Source: Alkalicoccus daliensis (GTDB taxonomy: Bacteria > Bacillota > Bacilli > Bacillales > Salisediminibacteriaceae). Taken from it: a DNA stretch of 59,437 nucleotides. Under the pieces are notes generated by a model that had not been told where the DNA came from, searched no databases, and worked only from the letters and a program-made list of their open reading frames with translations. Positions 15,920 through 24,343 of the stretch are shown piece by piece (the first letter of the stretch is position 1; every line of letters begins with the position of its first letter). The translations under genes were made by a program, and so were the position numbers. The DNA is taken from the NCBI RefSeq assembly GCF_900103955.1, contig NZ_FNIL01000010.1, positions 1 through 59,437 of the forward strand, read 5' to 3'.

Positions 15920-17020
15920 ATGTGGTTAAATGACGTTATTATATGGATATTAGTAGGTTTTCTCATTATAGGCATCCTGGATAAAATAATTGGAAACAGA
16001 AAAGGCTATGGAGATGCTTTTGATGAAGGTTTTCGTACGATGGGCCCTCTTGGCTTTGTAATGATCGGTATGATATCTATTGCTCCAGTACTTGCTGAAA
16101 TTTTAAGGCCGGTACTTATACCAATATTTACTTTTTTAGGTGCAGACCCCGGCATGTTTCCAGGAATGATATTAGCGATTGATATGGGAGGATATCCTCT
16201 GGCACTGGAACTCGCAGATTCAGAAGATGCAGCCATGTTTTCTGGTATAATTTTAGCTACGATGCTCGGTCCCACCTTTGTATTCACTGTTCCAGTTGCA
16301 TTGGGTCTGTTACATAAAGACCAGTATTCTTTATTAGCAAGAGGAATTATGTTTGGATTAATTCCGGTTCCTGCAGGGGCCCTTCTTGCAGGGTTAATTG
16401 CGGGCATGCCATTACTTTTTCTACTGCAGCAGCTGCTTCCCGTCATTTTATTTGTAGGTGTTCTTATCGCAGGACTGACTTGGATTCAACCGGTGATGGT
16501 TTCACTATTTATCATCTGCGGAAAAGGGATTATGACTTTTATTAGTGTGATTATGGGAATTGTAGCTGTGCAGGAATTAACAAACGTAACTATTATTTCA
16601 GGACTGACTCCATTCGAGGAATCTATGCAGGTAGTTGGTTTAATTGTCCTTGCACTGGCAGGAGCCTTTCCACTGGTACATTTTATGAAATCTGTAATTG
16701 TTCCTTTATGTAAAGGATTAATTGATAAAAGCCCGATAGCTGGAGACGCCTGGGTAGGATTTGTTACTCAGCTCGCTCACAGTATACCGATGTTTAAGAA
16801 ACTGCATTTAATGGACGAGAAAAGCAAGCTGATGAATGTAGCTTTTTCAGTAAGCGGCGCTTTTTTATTAGGAGGTCATCTTGGTTTTACAGCAGCTGTG
16901 GAGCCGGAGATGACAATTGCTATGCTGGTGGGAAAAGCAAGTGCGGGGATAATGGCAGTATTAATTGTATATTGGAAAGTGTCTTCTTCACCAGATTCCA
17001 CTGAACAACCCCGCTTCTAG
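15920..17020 (+). CDS. eutH: EutH-family ethanolamine transporter
   Basis: A 366-aa polytopic membrane protein (about ten segments) of the EutH family, thought to move ethanolamine across the membrane. Family features include the N-terminal DEGFRTMGPLGFVMIG, AIDMGGYPLA, LGPTFVFTVPVALG and the C-terminal GGHLGFTAAVEPEM. AAAGGATG precedes the ATG. No other eut genes are nearby, so it may serve as a scavenging importer. An AAAACGTTTT palindrome at about 15896-15905 resembles half of a cre site. Its stop codon overlaps that of the opposing regulator. Confidence 0.9.
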   Translation: MWLNDVIIWILVGFLIIGILDKIIGNRKGYGDAFDEGFRTMGPLGFVMIGMISIAPVLAEILRPVLIPIFTFLGADPGMFPGMILAIDMGGYPLALELADSEDAAMFSGIILATMLGPTFVFTVPVALGLLHKDQYSLLARGIMFGLIPVPAGALLAGLIAGMPLLFLLQQLLPVILFVGVLIAGLTWIQPVMVSLFIICGKGIMTFISVIMGIVAVQELTNVTIISGLTPFEESMQVVGLIVLALAGAFPLVHFMKSVIVPLCKGLIDKSPIAGDAWVGFVTQLAHSIPMFKKLHLMDEKSKLMNVAFSVSGAFLLGGHLGFTAAVEPEMTIAMLVGKASAGIMAVLIVYWKVSSSPDSTEQPRF

Positions 17021-17040
17021 AAGGAAGCGGGGTTGTATTT
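17007..17040. terminator. Shared terminator overlapping two stop codons
   Basis: A 10-bp stem AACCCCGCTT/AAGCGGGGTT with an 8-base loop. The loop contains CTAG, which forms the stop codon of eutH (TAG, plus) and of the response regulator (TAG, minus). A T-rich tail follows on the plus strand. Confidence 0.88.
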
Positions 17041-17388
17041 TTGCAGTAATGGGAGGATGTTCTGTTCGCTCGCTGGTTTTCGAAGGTAGGCATCTGCACC
17101 AAGATGAAGCGCTCTGCGCAGATGAGACTGTTGAGAGCAGGAAGAGGTCATAATAATCCGGGAATTTTTTTTGTAAGAAACTAATTCTTTCAGCGTGGAG
17201 ATTCCATCCTGTTTTGGCATGATAATATCCATGAAAACAAGATCAGGCTCATAATCCAGAAACATTTGTACAGCTTCAATGCCATTGCCAGCCTCATAAA
17301 CTTTCTGAATTCCTGCTTCATTTAAAATCATTTTCAACTGTTCTCTGAAGATTGCAGAATCATCGCAAATCAGTGTACTAGCTGTCAT
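17017..17388 (-). CDS. CheY-like single-domain response regulator
   Basis: A 123-aa receiver domain without an output domain. The acidic pair Asp9/Asp10, phospho-acceptor Asp54 (VFMDIIMPKQDG), Thr81 and Lys104 (LRKP) are all present, so it should be phosphorylated. ATG 17388 has GCGGAGG upstream; the longer frame to 17496 is not supported. It has no neighbouring histidine kinase. It could act in chemotaxis-like signalling with the CheX at 24.3 kb, but that link is speculative. Confidence 0.88.
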   Translation of the reverse strand: MTASTLICDDSAIFREQLKMILNEAGIQKVYEAGNGIEAVQMFLDYEPDLVFMDIIMPKQDGISTLKELVSYKKNSRIIMTSSCSQQSHLRRALHLGADAYLRKPASEQNILPLLQKYNPASF

Positions 17389-17751
17389 ATTAAACAATAC
17401 CTCCGCATTTAATTTATTTACCAAAATTAAAAAGTGCTTGAATGAGGATAATAGTAGTACTGAGCTCCAGTAATTGAAATAAAAACTTAAGAACATATCA
17501 GCTTTTGATAATCGTGGGGGTCAATAGTAAACTGACTTTTAATTTATCTATTCTATCATTAATTATTCGTTTATACACAGATTTTTTAGAAAACTTCATA
17601 AATTCTTCGGAGCCAATTTCAAATTGCTTTCCAAATAAAATATATGAAAAATTTTAACTTAAATAAGTTACTTCTTTTCATACGAAATTGAAAAATTGTT
17701 TAAAAAGTATTTATTATTTTTTTAAAAGGTGATATATTGAATTTATGTTAT

Positions 17752-17765
17752 AGAAAACGCTCTCA
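17752..17765 (+). promoter_or_regulatory. cre-like site 1 upstream of nupN
   Basis: AGAAAACGCTCTCA differs from the CcpA consensus TGNAANCGNTNNCA only in the first base. It lies about 180 bases upstream of nupN. Confidence 0.5.
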
Positions 17766-17822
17766 TTAAATAACTGCGCCTTTTTTAAAGGTCAGACATC
17801 AAACAAGTAAATTTTTATTTTT

Positions 17823-17836
17823 TGGAAGCGTTTTTA
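17823..17836 (+). promoter_or_regulatory. cre-like site 2 upstream of nupN
   Basis: TGGAAGCGTTTTTA matches the cre consensus except for the second-last base. It lies just upstream of the likely -10 (CATAAT, 17863-17868). Two such sites suggest carbon-catabolite control of the nucleoside transporter. Confidence 0.5.
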
Positions 17837-17876
17837 AGATTATCTTTTTCAAATTTATATGGCATAATGGGAACAG

Positions 17877-17912
17877 AGTTTTTATCTCCTGAAAATACAG
17901 GAGATAAAAACT
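17877..17912 (+). promoter_or_regulatory. Leader hairpin of nupN
   Basis: A perfect 15-bp inverted repeat AGTTTTTATCTCCTG / CAGGAGATAAAAACT with a 6-base loop, between the likely -10 and the AAGGGGG ribosome-binding site. There is no T tract after it, so it is not a simple terminator. It could stabilise the mRNA or be a protein- or RNA-binding site. Otherwise 17389-17944 is AT-rich and gene-free. Confidence 0.6.
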
Positions 17913-17944
17913 AAAAATATAAATTTTCAAGGGGGAAGTACTTA

Positions 17945-19162
17945 ATGAAAAAAAGTAAAAAAGTATTATTGTCTTCTATTCTGGCAACGGGAGTATTATT
18001 AGCAGCATGTGGGGAGAACAACGAAGAAAACGATACAACACCTGTTAATAATAACGCTGGTAATAATGCGGAGAATACAGAAGTAAATGACAATGCTGAA
18101 AATAATAACGCTGCAGACGACGCAGCCGAAAACGATGCAGCAAATGAAGAGAACAATAATGAAGGCGGGGAAGCATCCGGGGACGGCTCAGACTTCTCAT
18201 CTAAAATGGTTACAGATGTTGGTGGAGTAGATGACCGTTCATTCAACGAATCAGCATGGGCTGGTTTAACTCAGTTTGGTGAAGACTATCCGGAAGCTGA
18301 AGTTGATTATGTTCAGTCCGGAGATGCAGCAGACTATCTTCCGAACTTGCAGCAGCTTGCACGTGAAGGTACAGATATCACTTTCGCTATCGGATTTTTA
18401 ATGGCTGACGATGTGCGTACAGTAGCTGAACAAAATCCTGATCAGAACTTTGCTATTATCGATGAAGTAGTAACTGATGAAGATGGAAATCCACTTGATA
18501 ACCTAGCAAGTGTAACTTTTGCTGAGCATGAAGGTTCTTTCCTTGTAGGTGTTATTGCAGCACTCCACTCTGAAAATAACGAAGTTGGCTTTATCGGTGG
18601 TGTGGAAAGCCCGCTGATTAAAAAATTCGAAAATGGATTTAAAGCAGGCGTAAGCTATGTAGATTCTGATATTGAGATCGCAGTGCAGTATGCACAGGAC
18701 TTCAACGATGCATCCACTGGTCAAAACATTGCTGACACTATGTACTCCAACGGAGCAGATATCATTTATCATGCTGCCGGAGGAACTGGTAATGGATTAT
18801 TCACTGAAGCAATTGACCGCAATGAAGGTGGCGAAACTGTCTGGGCTATCGGTGTAGACCAGGATCAGGCGCTTACAGAAGGTGACTGGTCAGATGGAAA
18901 TGTAATTCTTTCTTCTATGGTTAAACGTGTAGACCAGGCAGTATACACTGTTTCTGAAGATACAATGAACGGTAATTTCCCAGCTGGCGAGACGTTGGAA
19001 TTCGCTCTGGAAGATGACGGTGTAGGTATCGCAGAAACTCAGGATAATGTTTCTGATGAAGCTCTTGATGCTGTGGAAGAGTATGAGCAGATGATCATTG
19101 ATGGAGAAATTGAAGTACCGCAGACTGACGATGAATACGAAGAGTTTCTTGGTTCTCTCTAA
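17945..19162 (+). CDS. nupN: Nucleoside ABC transporter substrate-binding lipoprotein (BMP family)
   Basis: Captures nucleosides outside the cell for the NupOPQ transporter. The 405-aa precursor has a type II signal peptide with lipobox LAAC (Cys22). A very acidic Asn/Ala/Glu linker follows (residues about 24-80), then the BMP domain (MVTDVGGVDDRSFNESAW, FIGGVESPLIKKFENGF, IIYHAAGGTGNGLF). The linker is much longer and more acidic than in B. subtilis, which fits a salt-exposed surface. The spacing and gene order nupN-O-P-Q support the assignment. Confidence 0.9.
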   Translation: MKKSKKVLLSSILATGVLLAACGENNEENDTTPVNNNAGNNAENTEVNDNAENNNAADDAAENDAANEENNNEGGEASGDGSDFSSKMVTDVGGVDDRSFNESAWAGLTQFGEDYPEAEVDYVQSGDAADYLPNLQQLAREGTDITFAIGFLMADDVRTVAEQNPDQNFAIIDEVVTDEDGNPLDNLASVTFAEHEGSFLVGVIAALHSENNEVGFIGGVESPLIKKFENGFKAGVSYVDSDIEIAVQYAQDFNDASTGQNIADTMYSNGADIIYHAAGGTGNGLFTEAIDRNEGGETVWAIGVDQDQALTEGDWSDGNVILSSMVKRVDQAVYTVSEDTMNGNFPAGETLEFALEDDGVGIAETQDNVSDEALDAVEEYEQMIIDGEIEVPQTDDEYEEFLGSL

Positions 19163-19188
19163 GGAATAATATTTCCAGAGATAAAATG

Positions 19189-19222
19189 ACAAAGGCTAGT
19201 CTAGCACTAGCCTTTGTTTTTA
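19189..19222 (+). terminator. Attenuating terminator between nupN and nupO
   Basis: An 11-bp stem ACAAAGGCTAG/CTAGCCTTTGT followed by TTTT. It lies 27 bases after the nupN stop. Such a hairpin would let the binding protein be made in excess over the transporter parts. Confidence 0.85.
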
Positions 19223-19343
19223 CCTGATTTAGGATTAATCCGACTTATTATTTCAAAAAACGACAAATTATACAGGTAATTGTCTCTAGTTAAATTTTAG
19301 GGAAACTAAAAATCTCTTATGAAGCCGATAGGAGTTGTTAATC

Positions 19344-20873
19344 GTGGAATACGTTATTGAGATGAATAACATACGCAAGGAATTTCCCGGTATCGTTGCC
19401 AACGACAATATTACGCTGCAGGTCAAACAAGGCGAAATTCATGCGTTATTAGGGGAGAACGGGGCAGGTAAATCAACACTAATGAACGTCTTGTTCGGCT
19501 TGTATCAACCGGAGCGTGGAGAAATTAAAGTGCGTGGGGAAAAAGTTAATATTACAGATCCTAATGTTGCAAACGACCTTGGAATAGGAATGGTGCATCA
19601 GCATTTTATGCTGGTTCAGAACTTTTCAGTTACGGAAAACATAATTTTGGGCAGTGAACCTACCAGCCGGGGAAGTATCAATCTTCGTAAAGCAGAAAAG
19701 GATGTGCAGGAGATATCTGACCGGTACGGTTTAAGAGTAGATCCCCGGGCTAAAATAGAAGATATTTCTGTAGGAATGCAGCAGCGGGCTGAAATTTTAA
19801 AAACTTTATACCGCGGTGCAGATATACTTATTTTTGATGAGCCGACCGGTGCTCTTACGCCTCCTGAAATTAAAGAACTTATTCAGATCATGCATAATTT
19901 AATAAAAGAAGGAAAATCTATTATATTAATTACGCACAAATTAAAAGAAATATTAGAAGTCTGTGACCGTTGTACCGTTATTCGACGCGGTGTAGGCATT
20001 GGTACTGTAGATGTAGCTGATTCTACTGAAAACAGCCTTGCGGAAATGATGGTAGGGCGTGAGGTAAGCTTTAAGGTTGAGAAGACGCCGGCCTCCCCTA
20101 AGGAAACAGTTCTTTCTGTAAAAAATCTTGTCGTGGAAGATTCACGTAAAGTAAGTGTTGTGAACAATCTTAACCTTGATGTAAGAGAAGGAGAAATTGT
20201 TGGAATAGCAGGGGTGGACGGAAACGGCCAGACAGAGCTGGTAGAAGCTCTTACAGGTCTCCGCAAGATTAAGAGCGGAAGCATTAATATTACGGGCAAA
20301 GATACAACAAAGTTTAAACCCCGGAAAATTACTGAAGTAGGGGTAGGACATATTCCACAGGATCGTCATAAGCATGGGCTTGTGCTTGATTTTACGATTG
20401 GGGAAAACATGGTCTTGCAGACTTATTATCAAAAGCCTTATACAAAGACGGGAATTCTTAATTACCAGTCCATGTACGAAAAGGCAAAAGTATTAATTGA
20501 AGAATTTGATGTAAGAACCCCAAGTGAAAAAACGCCGGCTAGAGCTTTGTCAGGTGGAAATCAGCAGAAAGCAATTATTGCAAGGGAAGTAGATCGTTCG
20601 CCTGCTCTATTAATTGCTGCACAGCCTACAAGAGGACTTGATGTAGGTGCAATCGAATTTATTCATAAAAAACTGATTGAAGAGCGGGATAAAGGACGGG
20701 CGATTCTGCTTGTGTCTCTTGAGCTGGAAGAGGTCCTTAACGTCAGTGACCGCATTGCGGTAATTTATGAAGGTGAAATTGTTTCTGTAGTTGAAGCTGA
20801 TAAAACAAATGAACAGGAGCTGGGGCTTCTTATGGCAGGCAGTGTAAAGGAAGCAGGTGAGACAACCTCATGA
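19344..20873 (+). CDS. nupO: Nucleoside ABC transporter ATP-binding protein
   Basis: Energises nucleoside import. The 509-aa protein has two ABC domains in tandem, as in sugar and nucleoside transporters. The first has Walker A GENGAGKST and signature SVGMQQRAEILKTL, followed by FDEPTGALTP. The second has a degenerate P-loop GVDGNGQTELVE, signature LSGGNQQKAIIARE and AAQPTRGLD in place of a canonical Walker B. I chose GTG 19344 because AGGAG is 9 bases upstream; the TTG at 19335 has none. nupP overlaps its end by 4 bases. Confidence 0.92.
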   Translation: MEYVIEMNNIRKEFPGIVANDNITLQVKQGEIHALLGENGAGKSTLMNVLFGLYQPERGEIKVRGEKVNITDPNVANDLGIGMVHQHFMLVQNFSVTENIILGSEPTSRGSINLRKAEKDVQEISDRYGLRVDPRAKIEDISVGMQQRAEILKTLYRGADILIFDEPTGALTPPEIKELIQIMHNLIKEGKSIILITHKLKEILEVCDRCTVIRRGVGIGTVDVADSTENSLAEMMVGREVSFKVEKTPASPKETVLSVKNLVVEDSRKVSVVNNLNLDVREGEIVGIAGVDGNGQTELVEALTGLRKIKSGSINITGKDTTKFKPRKITEVGVGHIPQDRHKHGLVLDFTIGENMVLQTYYQKPYTKTGILNYQSMYEKAKVLIEEFDVRTPSEKTPARALSGGNQQKAIIAREVDRSPALLIAAQPTRGLDVGAIEFIHKKLIEERDKGRAILLVSLELEEVLNVSDRIAVIYEGEIVSVVEADKTNEQELGLLMAGSVKEAGETTS

Positions 20874-21931
20874 TGTCTATGTTAAAAGGAAGAGCATTCG
20901 GAATAACCATTCCAATTATCGCAATTTTATTTGGTTTTCTTGCCGGAGCTGTAATTATGCTTTTCAGCGGAAATAATCCAATTACCGGATATACTGCTCT
21001 TGTAAATGGAATTGTAGGGGATACTTATCAATTCGGGGAAACATTGCAGCGCATGACTCCCCTGATTTTTTCCGGGATTGCAGTAGCTTTTGCATTTCGG
21101 ACCGGCCTCCTGAACATTGGGGTCGAAGGACAGCTGATTGTCGGCTGGTTTACGTCGGTGTATGTCGGTCTGGCAATTGATCCTCCGATGATTATTCACC
21201 TCCCGCTTGCTATTCTGGCAGGTGCTGTAGCAGGGGCTCTGTGGGGATTTGTTCCAGGGCTGCTTAAAGCACGTTTCCAGGTTCATGAAGTTATCGTAAC
21301 TATTATGATGAACTATATTGCAATGCATGTAACGAATTCTTTAATTCGTACGTACTTACTGGATTCCGGACAAAGAACTGGGTTTATTAACAGCTCTGCT
21401 TCTCTGGAATCGGAGTTTCTATCCGAGTTGACTCAATTTTCGAGACTTCACTGGGGTTTCCTGATTGCAGCTGCAGCTTGTGTATTGATGTGGTTCATTC
21501 TTTGGAAAACGAAGAAAGGCTTTGAACTGCGTTCTGTAGGCTTTAATAAAAATGCATCTTTATATGCAGGAATGAACGTAGATCAAAATATTGTTTTATC
21601 AATGTCTGTATCCGGTGCTTTTGCCGGAATTGGTGGTGCAATGGTTGGTCTTGGAACATACGGATATGCAAATATATTACCGACATTTACAAACATCGGT
21701 TTTGATGGAATTGCAGTAGCTTTACTTGGAGCAAGTTCCTCTATAGGAATTTTTCTTGCTGCCTTCTTGTTCGGTGGATTACAGCAGGGTGCAAACATGA
21801 TGCAGTCTCAAGCTGGAGTTGCTCCCGAATTAGTAGAGATTATTATTGCACTAATCATTCTTTTCGTTGCTTCCAGTTATATAATTCGTTGGGCACTCGA
21901 CCGCCTTCAAAGCAGGAAGGAGGAGAAATAA
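20870..21931 (+). CDS. nupP: Nucleoside ABC transporter permease 1
   Basis: One of two membrane subunits of the nucleoside importer. The 353-aa BPD_transp_2 family protein has about ten hydrophobic segments. The segment FRTGLLNIGVEGQLIVG is conserved, as is the cytoplasmic coupling region LRSVGFNKNASLYAGMN. It overlaps nupO by 4 bases, and nupQ starts immediately after its stop, so all three are [15 protein letters not shown] coupled. Confidence 0.9.
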   Translation: MMSMLKGRAFGITIPIIAILFGFLAGAVIMLFSGNNPITGYTALVNGIVGDTYQFGETLQRMTPLIFSGIAVAFAFRTGLLNIGVEGQLIVGWFTSVYVGLAIDPPMIIHLPLAILAGAVAGALWGFVPGLLKARFQVHEVIVTIMMNYIAMHVTNSLIRTYLLDSGQRTGFINSSASLESEFLSELTQFSRLHWGFLIAAAACVLMWFILWKTKKGFELRSVGFNKNASLYAGMNVDQNIVLSMSVSGAFAGIGGAMVGLGTYGYANILPTFTNIGFDGIAVALLGASSSIGIFLAAFLFGGLQQGANMMQSQAGVAPELVEIIIALIILFVASSYIIRWALDRLQSRKEEK

Positions 21932-22897
21932 ATGGATGTAGTATTACAGATATTGTATATTATTGTTCCAGCAGCCTTAATTGCTGCGACTCCTCTAATG
22001 CTTACTGCAATGGGAGGATTATTCAGTGAACGTTCAGGTGTAGTAAATATCGGTCTAGAAGGACTCATGGTAATGGGGGCTTTTGGAGGTATTATTGGTA
22101 CACTTATGTTTGAAGCACTTGGTATGGGGGCACTCTCTCCCTGGCTGGGAATAGGATTCGCTGTCATTATTGGAGCAATCTTTTCTTTAATTCATGCAGT
22201 AGCGTCAATTTCTTTTCGAGCTGATCAGATTGTAAGCGGGGTAGCGATAAACTTTCTTGCAGTCGGGCTGACAGTTTTCATTGTAAGAGAAATTTATGAT
22301 GCAGGCCAAACAGCTACAATTGGAACGAGAATATTAAGATCGAATATTCCATTCTTGTCTGATATACCAGTAATAGGCCCAATGCTATTTTCCAGAGTTT
22401 ACTTAACTACGTATATTGCTCTGATCATCATTGCTGTTGTCTGGTATGTAGTATTTAAGACACCTTTCGGACTTAGATTGCGAGCGGTAGGGGAACATCC
22501 TATGGCTGCTGATACGATGGGTATTAAAGTACAGCGTATGCGTTACATTGGGGTAATGCTGAGTGGAGCTTTTGCAGGCGCAGGTGGTTCTGTGTATGCA
22601 GTTACGATTGCTGGTAACTTCTCTGCAGGTACGATAGTAGGACAAGGGTTTATGGCACTGGCTGCCTTAATCTTTGGTAAATGGACCCCGTTTGGAGCAA
22701 TGGGTGCGGCGATATTCTTTGGGTTTGCAATGGCCTTGAGTACTTCTGCACAGCAGCTTCCAGGTTTTCAAAATATTCCTCAGGTATGGTTCCTGATTCT
22801 GCCATACGTATTAACAATCCTTGCATTAGCCGGCTTTGTTGGAAAAGCAGAACCGCCTAAAGCACTTAACCAGCCTTATACTAAAGGCAGCCGTTAA
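21932..22897 (+). CDS. nupQ: Nucleoside ABC transporter permease 2
   Basis: Second membrane subunit of the nucleoside importer, 321 aa. The family segments ERSGVVNIGLEGLMVMGAF and LRAVGEHPMAADTMGIK mirror those of nupP. The ATG follows the nupP stop directly, and AGGAGGAG lies inside the nupP end. A strong terminator 8 bases after the stop closes the operon. Confidence 0.9.
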   Translation: MDVVLQILYIIVPAALIAATPLMLTAMGGLFSERSGVVNIGLEGLMVMGAFGGIIGTLMFEALGMGALSPWLGIGFAVIIGAIFSLIHAVASISFRADQIVSGVAINFLAVGLTVFIVREIYDAGQTATIGTRILRSNIPFLSDIPVIGPMLFSRVYLTTYIALIIIAVVWYVVFKTPFGLRLRAVGEHPMAADTMGIKVQRMRYIGVMLSGAFAGAGGSVYAVTIAGNFSAGTIVGQGFMALAALIFGKWTPFGAMGAAIFFGFAMALSTSAQQLPGFQNIPQVWFLILPYVLTILALAGFVGKAEPPKALNQPYTKGSR

Positions 22898-22904
22898 TTC
22901 ATAG

Positions 22905-22937
22905 AAAGCACCCTGCTTAAGAAGCAGGGTGCTTTTT
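22905..22937 (+). terminator. Terminator of the nupNOPQ operon
   Basis: A 14-bp perfect stem AAAGCACCCTGCTT/AAGCAGGGTGCTTT with a 3-base loop and a T tail. Confidence 0.93.
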
Positions 22938-22987
22938 CATAGTGTTTATAAAGTAAGAAATTTTGTATTTTTATAATTTTTCATGTA

Positions 22988-23122
22988 TAAGGTTCTCCAC
23001 CGCTTACCGGTGGAAGCTTGCCGACCGGTCTTCAGCTATTTCTCCTGCCCTTGGGCCAGAAGAAAGGATCTTCAGACTGCGCTTCAATCCCGCTGTCACC
23101 ACCGGACGCTATGGAGAATAGG
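22988..23122 (+). repeat. Dispersed hairpin repeat B, copy 2 (diverged)
   Basis: The outer arms TTCTCCACCGCTTACCGGTGG and the complement of CCACCGGACGCTATGGAGAA pair imperfectly. The inner blocks CTTCAGCT and GGATCTTCAGACTGCGCT match repeat B copy 1 at 11965-12090 and the ACTGCGCT box of repeat A. This supports one family with conserved boxes and variable stems. Confidence 0.6.
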
Positions 23123-23123
23123 T

Positions 23124-23499
23124 TTTTATAGAAAAAGCTGCGCTTGTACTGGAGACGCTCTATAAAATCTAATCCTCTTTTTTCTCAGCTGCAGTCGCAG
23201 AAGGTCGACTCCTGGAAGATTAAGAACGATTCTTATATCTTCCCAGGCGTTCTTACTGGGAAGATATAGTAAGCATGTGCGAAACCAGCCAATGATCTTG
23301 AAAGCACTGGAAAGAGCTCTTTGCTTTCCAGTGATTTGGCTGCGTGAAGCCATGCTCCTCTTTTAAGAAGGCAGGTTCGCGGAGAGAGTTCCCTTCGGAA
23401 AGCGACCCTTCGGAGACAAAAGCATAAAATCGTATACTTATACAAAAAAACTATTACAACAGCCTGAGAAAGCAACTGCTGAAAAGCAGTGTGCTTTTT
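23124..23499 (+). ncRNA. Structured intergenic region ending in a terminator (candidate ncRNA)
   Basis: There is no convincing ORF here, but three strong hairpins occur. TATATCTTCCCAG/CTGGGAAGATATA is at 23234-23268. CACTGGAAAG/CTTTCCAGTG (23305-23333) lies within outer CAGCCAA/TTGGCTG arms. A 12-bp stem AAAGCAACTGCT/AGCAGTGTGCTTT with a T tract is at 23469-23499 and looks like a rho-independent terminator on the plus strand. No upstream gene needs that terminator, because nupQ already has one. No promoter is evident, so transcription is unproven. Confidence 0.35.
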
Positions 23500-23633
23500 A
23501 TTGTTGAACTAGTACTTAAGATACTTAGAAAACTTGAAATTAATTATAAATTAAAAATAATCAACAAAAACCTTTACTTTTGTAACGTGTCCTTTATACT
23601 ATAATTAAGAAGTAATTAAAGGGGGAGCTAAAA

Positions 23634-24326
23634 ATGAATGAGATTCCTCCATTATACGATAAAGAAACAATATGTCTTATGTGCAGTGCGGAATTTGAAA
23701 CAAAAAGGCTGCGCAGCAGAGCAGTCAGGCTGTTGAAAACCTATAATGATTTTTACAAAGAATATAAAGACCCTGTACTAAATCCTGTTTTGTACGAAGT
23801 AAATGTATGCATTAAATGCGGGTTTGCTTACACAGATCAGTTTGAGCCTGTGAAAGCAGCAGAAGATAAAGAACTTTTTGCTGAAAAAGTTACTGCCAGA
23901 TGGAATCCGCAGAATTATAGTTTGAGCAGAACGTACAATCAGGCGGTAAAAACATTTAAGCTTGCAGTGATGGCAGGGAACATAACAAACCAGCCGGCAG
24001 TGGTAATGGCCGGCCTGAGTCTGAAACTCAGCTGGATTTACAGATTTCTGGGTACGATGGAAGAAGAAAAAAGGTTTAAACATCATGCTGCTGCCTATTA
24101 TGAAAGTTCTCTTCTAAATGGAGATTTTAAAGATAAGGGTATGTCAGAATTATCTTTACTGTATCTGCTTGGGGAGCTCAACAGGCAATTAAATCAATTT
24201 GTAAAAGCAGGACAGTTTTTTTCGGAAGTTTTGCAGCATGAGCAAAGGCATTTGGAACCCCAGCTGCTGGATAAGGCCCGGGAGCAGTGGTATGAAGCAA
24301 GAGAGGAAATGAAAAACACCAAGTGA
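23634..24326 (+). CDS. DUF2225 protein with two CxxC pairs
   Basis: A 230-aa cytoplasmic protein of the DUF2225 family. The N-terminal part has two cysteine pairs, CLMC (15-18) and CIKC (59-62), likely a metal site. The rest is helical with TPR-like periodicity. Its function is unknown. AAGGGGGAG precedes the ATG, and a plausible promoter (TTTACT, 16 bases, TATACT) lies just upstream. cheX starts 17 bases after its stop, so the two are probably co-expressed. Confidence 0.85.
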   Translation: MNEIPPLYDKETICLMCSAEFETKRLRSRAVRLLKTYNDFYKEYKDPVLNPVLYEVNVCIKCGFAYTDQFEPVKAAEDKELFAEKVTARWNPQNYSLSRTYNQAVKTFKLAVMAGNITNQPAVVMAGLSLKLSWIYRFLGTMEEEKRFKHHAAAYYESSLLNGDFKDKGMSELSLLYLLGELNRQLNQFVKAGQFFSEVLQHEQRHLEPQLLDKAREQWYEAREEMKNTK

Positions 24327-24343
24327 AGAGATGAGGAAATAAA

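Noticed and set aside
16006-16446. 146-codon minus-strand frame inside eutH
   Set aside because: Antisense to conserved membrane segments, without a start site.
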